Part shown: one piece after another, positions 21,501 through 23,641 of the stretch | Layout of the letters: each line of letters starts with the position of its first letter | Numbering within the stretch: position 1 is the stretch's first letter | Assembly: GCA_001399805.1 (NCBI GenBank) | Contig: LIHJ01000056.1 | Span: 1 to 23,641 of the forward strand | DNA length: 23,641 nt | Reading direction: 5' to 3' | Source: Candidatus Bathyarchaeota archaeon BA1 | Lineage (GTDB): Archaea; Thermoproteota; Bathyarchaeia; Bathyarchaeales; Bathyarchaeaceae | The notes under the pieces: model-generated | Told to the model about the DNA's origin: nothing | Databases searched by the model: none | Seen by the model: the letters and a program-made list of their open reading frames with translations, nothing else | Program-made: the position numbers and the translations under genes

Positions 21501-21752
21501 CTCATGTATGATCCTCTCCGCGTCCTTCTCCGCCAATCTTACAGAGGGATCCGAACGTACAACAATTCTTTTCCTAATCAAGTTGACGATGCCGGCCACA
21601 ATGTAACTTTGTTCAACCAGAATCTCTGGCCTTTTCGTATAAACAGCAAGGGCTGGGCCCTCAAATTCTATTCGGGTGATTTCAGCCTCTTTGGGGACAT
21701 GCTCTAATATGGTTTGGCTGATTTCCACCTTAGTTTTGCAAGGAACAGTCAC
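18516..21752 (-). CDS. aCPSF1, KH/metallo-beta-lactamase/beta-CASP ribonuclease, with intein
   Basis: aCPSF1 is the archaeal homologue of CPSF73; it cleaves RNA 3' ends and drives transcription termination. Of 1,078 residues, 440 (250-689) are an intein; the spliced protein would be 638, the normal family size. Two N-terminal KH-like domains (GxxG as IGKNG at 116-120) precede the lactamase fold with DCGINPG at 210-216 and the metal motif HAHLDH at 244-249. After the intein come GFLPFLFKYGYDGPVYCSA, NAGHILGSSIAHLH, YTGDYKYA, ESTYG, the beta-CASP segment LIPVPAVGRAQEIML, ATSGMLEGGPVIDYF and FSGHSDRRQI. GTG 21752 lies 27 nt after the proteasome beta stop, with AAGGAG upstream. All catalytic residues remain, so function depends on intein removal. 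Confidence 0.97.
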   Translation of the reverse strand: MTVPCKTKVEISQTILEHVPKEAEITRIEFEGPALAVYTKRPEILVEQSYIVAGIVNLIRKRIVVRSDPSVRLAEKDAERIIHEIVPREAEITSISFDPSLGEVILDAKKPGLAIGKNGATLQEIVRQTRWRPRILRSPPIPSKIVAHMRHYLHAESKERDRILRTVGERIFRPMVYGAGDIRITALGGFQEVGRSSLLVQTRESHVLLDCGINPGSTNPIEALPRLDAPQFDLDALDAVIISHAHLDHCLHPNAYVQLSSGEVTRICDVPTGEMIPAVNFNDTLQLEDVACIQRGGISAPTVMLEVRTKTKRVKVTPEHPFFTFNGRDIEIKPAKSLKEGDYLSTLRFIDFEGERQRFPEEVAFPSFSDAETCQILGYILGDGGKMGDNYNTVFCTDKNMENLHHYAKLINKKFDLKVKVVKEKRCVLKVHSIKFRRWLEEIEPTLLAKSPLRKIPRCICRVTNDELAAFLKGLFDAEGCIQNHSITLSTSSENIAHTTQLLLIRFGIITHLYDHDEKTSTFGGEKAFHLVIYDPDSIKKFTSKIGFDDKRKMQKLLKMLPKIGHAMAPRMDLLPIRSEIILSIAEKIGLKKNDLRRLGFHYYHYQVKHYPSKRKVSEVVKRLIKIAEKTNNQEALRSLLRLKKITESEIMWEPVTEIREIKADCTHVYDLTILGHSNYIANGLIIHNCGFLPFLFKYGYDGPVYCSAPTLSLMTLLQLDYLDVLNKQGLMPPYDQKDVRESVLHTIPLRYGAVTDIAPDVRLTLHNAGHILGSSIAHLHIGEGLHNTVYTGDYKYAKTMLLEPAVTEFPRVETIITESTYGAPQDEMPSRVEAEEKLASIINETLDRGGKALIPVPAVGRAQEIMLVIDGYMRQGLMKESPVFIEGMISEATAIHTTYPEYLAKEVRNSILHEGINPFQSDYFTIVEHTSAREEIVTGEPSIIIATSGMLEGGPVIDYFRHLSSDERNTIIFVSYQIEGTLGRRVQRGLAETPMINSEGKIGIIKVNLRVDSIEGFSGHSDRRQIINYVRRVTPKPEGIIVCHGEKAKCLSIASVFQRAYKVQARAPEILETFKLR
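19686..21005 (-). other. Intein with LAGLIDADG homing endonuclease in aCPSF1
   Basis: This self-splicing element runs from Cys250 to Asn689. Block A is CLHPNAYVQLSSGE; block B is RVKVTPEHPFFTF with the TxxH; block F/G is VYDLTILGHSNYIANG, then LIIHN, followed by Cys +1 of the extein. The two dodecapeptides of a LAGLIDADG endonuclease are ILGYILGDGG (Asp383) and FLKGLFDAEG (Asp477); both acidic residues are kept, so it may still home. Insertion is directly after the zinc-binding motif HAHLDH, in the middle of the active site, so unspliced protein should be inactive. The joined extein reads HAHLDHCGFLPF, the normal family sequence. Confidence 0.97.
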
Positions 21753-21779
21753 GCCTATTTCTCGCTCCTTAAGAGCACC

Positions 21780-22406
21780 CTAAAATGCTCCTCTTTTCTC
21801 TTCATCGCTTAATTCGCGATAACCCTTCTCATCTATGACCGAAACGTCGAAGCTGTCCCCGCTGGCGGCATCTCTTTTCATGGCAGAGTCCACAGCACGC
21901 ACAACCACCGATACCATATCCTTAATTGCTACATCCTCTTTGTACTTGTCTTCCAACACCCCATAAGCTATGGGGGAGCCTGAACCCGTGGCGACACACT
22001 TCTCTTCTGTGAGACTGCCGAAGGGATCCAAAGAAAACACATGAGGACCTGTGCCATCAACACCCCCAACGATTACCTGAGCTATCATGGGTGCTAAACG
22101 GGCTGAGAACAGGAGATTTGCGATAAGCCGAGCCGCGGAGCCCACAGGCATGGGGCGTCCAGTGTTCAGTTTATACAGTTGGGCGTTTGCCTTAAGGATG
22201 TCCACGGTTCGTTGTGCGTCAGCCACTTGGCCGGAGATGGTCATGGCCAAGTGGTCATCGATCCTGTACATTTTCTTCCCCCTCTTATGAGCAACATAGT
22301 ATCCCATGGTCACGCGAGTGTCCGAGGCTAGGATGACCCCGTCTTTACAAACCACGCCAATGGTTGTTGTTCCCTTTAAGGCCAATTGATTTCGTATTTC
22401 ACGCAT
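21780..22406 (-). CDS. psmB: Proteasome beta subunit
   Basis: This is the catalytic subunit of the archaeal 20S proteasome. A 12-residue propeptide, MREIRNQLALKG, is cut before Thr13, giving the N-terminal nucleophile in TTTIGVVCKDG. Asp29 (ASDTRVTMG) and Lys45 (RGKKM), positions 17 and 33 of the mature chain, complete the active site. GTGPHVFSLDPFGS, ATGSGSPIAYGVLE and the SGDSFDVSVI region are also typical. The gene is 208 residues, with a GGGAG ribosome-binding site 9 nt before ATG 22406. It is followed within 27 nt by aCPSF1, an arrangement seen in other archaea, so protein and RNA turnover genes are probably co-transcribed. Confidence 0.97.
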   Translation of the reverse strand: MREIRNQLALKGTTTIGVVCKDGVILASDTRVTMGYYVAHKRGKKMYRIDDHLAMTISGQVADAQRTVDILKANAQLYKLNTGRPMPVGSAARLIANLLFSARLAPMIAQVIVGGVDGTGPHVFSLDPFGSLTEEKCVATGSGSPIAYGVLEDKYKEDVAIKDMVSVVVRAVDSAMKRDAASGDSFDVSVIDEKGYRELSDEEKRGAF

Positions 22407-22552
22407 GTTTCATTTCTCCCGAAAATTAATGTTACACAATACTTCTCGGGATTTATTGTTGAGTTCTGCTGAACTTTAACGGTTATGAGGAATAACGTTG
22501 TAACGGGGTTTGCAAATAATCGGGATAAACATGTATTGTTTCCAATAAAAAC

Positions 22553-22711
22553 ATATAAGGTTTTCTACTTTGCTCTTTTTCCTTTTAATCAACTCCGCCA
22601 GCGCTACCTCCAGGGCGTGGGATCGTTACGGAACCTTAGCCGGCGCTAGCCCTCCGATCGGTTGGAGGGGTGTAAGGTTTTTCTGAGGCTAACCAGTGGG
22701 AGGAAAAAGGT
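22553..22711 (+). promoter_or_regulatory. TATA box and structured leader RNA of the following small gene
   Basis: CATATAAGG at 22552-22560 would start a plus-strand RNA near 22582, leaving a leader of about 130 nt before TTG 22712. The leader folds strongly. CCCTCC (22650-22655) pairs with GGAGGG (22664-22669), nested in AACCTTA (22632-22638) with TAAGGTT (22673-22679), and an 11-nt internal loop (GCCGGCGCTAG) faces 3 or 4 nt. TTAGCC (22636-22641) can instead pair with GGCTAA (22687-22692), so two mutually exclusive folds exist just before GGGAGG at 22698-22703. This has the form of a cis-regulatory switch, or of an independent small RNA. I recognise no known riboswitch class, SRP RNA or RNase P RNA in it. 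Confidence 0.4.
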
Positions 22712-22951
22712 TTGCGGTCCCGCCATAAAGGCAGAAAAAGGAAAAGGCATTTCTTCATAAAAACAGGGGCTGCCTTCATTCATCAAGGACGCCCTCCAGA
22801 ATGCGAAAGCTGCGAATATCATGAACTTCGTGTTCCACGAGGTTTGTTTGATGAAGATCGCTGTACAATCTTAGAGTTTGGCGAAGATGTTGCATGTCTA
22901 ATGGGCTTATCGCTTGTTAGGGTCGCCCTCACGCGGCTTCCTGTCCCTTGA
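22712..22951 (+). CDS. Small basic Cys-containing protein, unknown function
   Basis: TTG 22712 lies 8 nt after GGGAGG and opens a 79-codon frame. The N-terminus is very basic (RSRHKGRKRKRHFFIKTG), followed by PPECESCEYHELRVPRGLFD and EDRCTILEFGEDVACLMGL. CxxC with two further Cys could hold a metal, though the spacing fits no family I know; the basic start suggests nucleic-acid or ribosome binding. The final 7 or 8 codons overlap the 3' end of the converging FKBP gene, so the native C-terminus may be shorter. A structured leader lies upstream. The protein-like composition and good ribosome-binding site favour a real gene. Confidence 0.5.
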   Translation: MRSRHKGRKRKRHFFIKTGAAFIHQGRPPECESCEYHELRVPRGLFDEDRCTILEFGEDVACLMGLSLVRVALTRLPVP

Positions 22952-23630
22952 ATACCTCAACAAACTTTACAGTGGCTATCTCTGGAAAGAACTTCCGTAT
23001 GTCTGTGGCAATACCCCTTTTAGCAATCTGCAGCCCCTCCACATAATACCCTTCCTCAGGCACATTTATCACAGCCTCCTTTTCACCTATCTCAAGAATG
23101 AACTTCTTAATGTCCACCGCCGGTATCCTTCTATGGATGAGGACAGCGATTTTCTCCTCCTTCGTCTCAAGTTTTTTCTGAACCGTAACCTCGTAAACCA
23201 AGGTTTTGCCAGCCAACGGAGGGTTAAAATCGAGTTGGACCCTGCCTGCCCCCATAGTCCTCACCGTGGCAAGTTTTCCATCGACTTCGAGACGCATCCC
23301 CAACTGAGGGGTAACCCCACGGGCAGTTAATCGTCGAAGGGGAACCAGCCTAACCTTCTCCGGGTCTCGATGCCCAAACCCCTTCTCCGGCGGTATCTCA
23401 ACAGAGGCTGTTTTGCCTACTTCAAAGTTGGTTAGGCTCTCATCCAACGCCTTCAACACCCAGCCCTCACCCACAACAACCAGCCTTGGCTCATACGTTT
23501 CCCCCTCCTTATACAGCCTTTCCTTTCTTGCCACATCCTCAATGGTGGCGTCAAAGGCCTCGCCCGTCTCCTTCACCCTACCCACATAATCGATGAGAAT
23601 AAAGTCACCTTTCGCCACTGGCATTTTCAT
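22929..23630 (-). CDS. SlyD-type FKBP peptidyl-prolyl isomerase, long archaeal form
   Basis: FKBP/SlyD proteins isomerise prolyl bonds and act as chaperones. The FKBP half is visible as KGDFILIDYVGRVKETGEAF, with VVVGEGWVLKALDESLTNFE, then the inserted chaperone flap EKGFGHRDPEKVRLVPLRRL. The core closes at AGRVQLDFNPPLAGKTLVYE. Residues from about 155 form the extra C-terminal domain of long archaeal FKBPs (VLIHRRIPAVDIKKFIL and GIATDIRKFFPEIATVKFV). At 233 residues it is complete. Two starts are possible, ATG 23630 and ATG 23624; a GAGGG motif abuts the first and lies 6 nt before the second, so 23624 (MPVAKGD) is more likely. No metal-binding His-rich tail, as in E. coli SlyD, is present. 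Confidence 0.93.
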   Translation of the reverse strand: MKMPVAKGDFILIDYVGRVKETGEAFDATIEDVARKERLYKEGETYEPRLVVVGEGWVLKALDESLTNFEVGKTASVEIPPEKGFGHRDPEKVRLVPLRRLTARGVTPQLGMRLEVDGKLATVRTMGAGRVQLDFNPPLAGKTLVYEVTVQKKLETKEEKIAVLIHRRIPAVDIKKFILEIGEKEAVINVPEEGYYVEGLQIAKRGIATDIRKFFPEIATVKFVEVFKGQEAA

Positions 23631-23641
23631 CCCTCGTGAGA

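Noticed and set aside
22582..22705. SRP RNA, RNase P RNA or a known riboswitch
   Set aside because: The conserved cores of these RNAs (for example the SRP helix 8 tetraloop region or the TPP CUGAGA element) could not be found.
1..23641. CRISPR array or complete insertion sequence
   Set aside because: No regularly spaced direct repeats and no transposase frame with flanking inverted repeats were seen.

Overview
The window looks like a chromosomal segment of an archaeon of the TACK group, most likely Bathyarchaeia (formerly MCG). I infer this from gene content, not from a search: an archaeal KH/beta-CASP nuclease (aCPSF1) next to a proteasome beta subunit, an archaeal LSm gene, eL37 and archaeal-type uS10, an archaeal SepF, a PUA protein, an AN1-finger/M50 protease, TATA-box promoters, GTG/TTG starts and a tRNA-Ser with two introns. 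No CRISPR array, rRNA or complete insertion sequence is visible.

Layout. 1-1,900 is a scrap region on the minus strand: the 5' part of a phage-portal-like gene running off the left edge, a small helical ORF, a degraded plus-strand ORF, a truncated HerA/TraD-type ATPase fused in frame to a small zinc-ribbon protein, and a fragment of an NrfD-like membrane protein. 1,926-6,029 is a redox operon on the plus strand: thioredoxin reductase, HdrC (frameshifted), HdrB and HdrA. It ends at a hairpin and at the C-terminal remnant of a tyrosine recombinase. 6,500-10,150 carries an IscU-like Fe-S scaffold, a THUMP-type methyltransferase with altered catalytic motifs, a thioredoxin-like protein, small ORFs and a broken M42 peptidase. 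10,297-12,150 holds a DUF2330-type surface protein, a small membrane protein and a GNAT acetyltransferase. 12,300-13,750 holds a PaREP1/HEPN-like gene with no usable start, a tRNA 3' fragment inside an inverted repeat, tRNA-Ser(UGA) with two introns and a broken PD-(D/E)XK-type nuclease gene. 13,961 to the end is mostly informational: AN1-M50 protease, B3/4-domain protein, uS10, eL37, an unknown ORF, LSm, PUA protein, SepF, intein-containing aCPSF1, proteasome beta, a small Cys-containing protein behind a structured leader, and a SlyD-type FKBP.

How the genes fit together. TrxR-HdrCBA suggests flavin/Fe-S thiol-disulfide electron transfer; the IscU-like and thioredoxin-like proteins nearby suit a metabolism rich in Fe-S and thiols. 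LSm, eL37, uS10, PUA, aCPSF1, the B3/4 protein and the methyltransferase form an RNA and translation set. Proteasome beta followed by aCPSF1 is a familiar archaeal neighbourhood.

Three observations deserve most attention. (1) The eL37 N-terminus sits directly after LSm but is separated by about 0.5 kb, containing an unknown ORF, from the rest of eL37. (2) tRNA-Ser(UGA) has a canonical 13-nt intron and a 43-nt intron between positions 8 and 9 whose junction forms a perfect 4-bp bulge-helix-bulge core and which contains a second copy of the tRNA 5' end. (3) At least eight reading frames are each restored by adding one base, mostly inside a homopolymer. That points to systematic sequencing contractions, or less likely to slippage mutations, and it bears on every 'broken' gene listed here.
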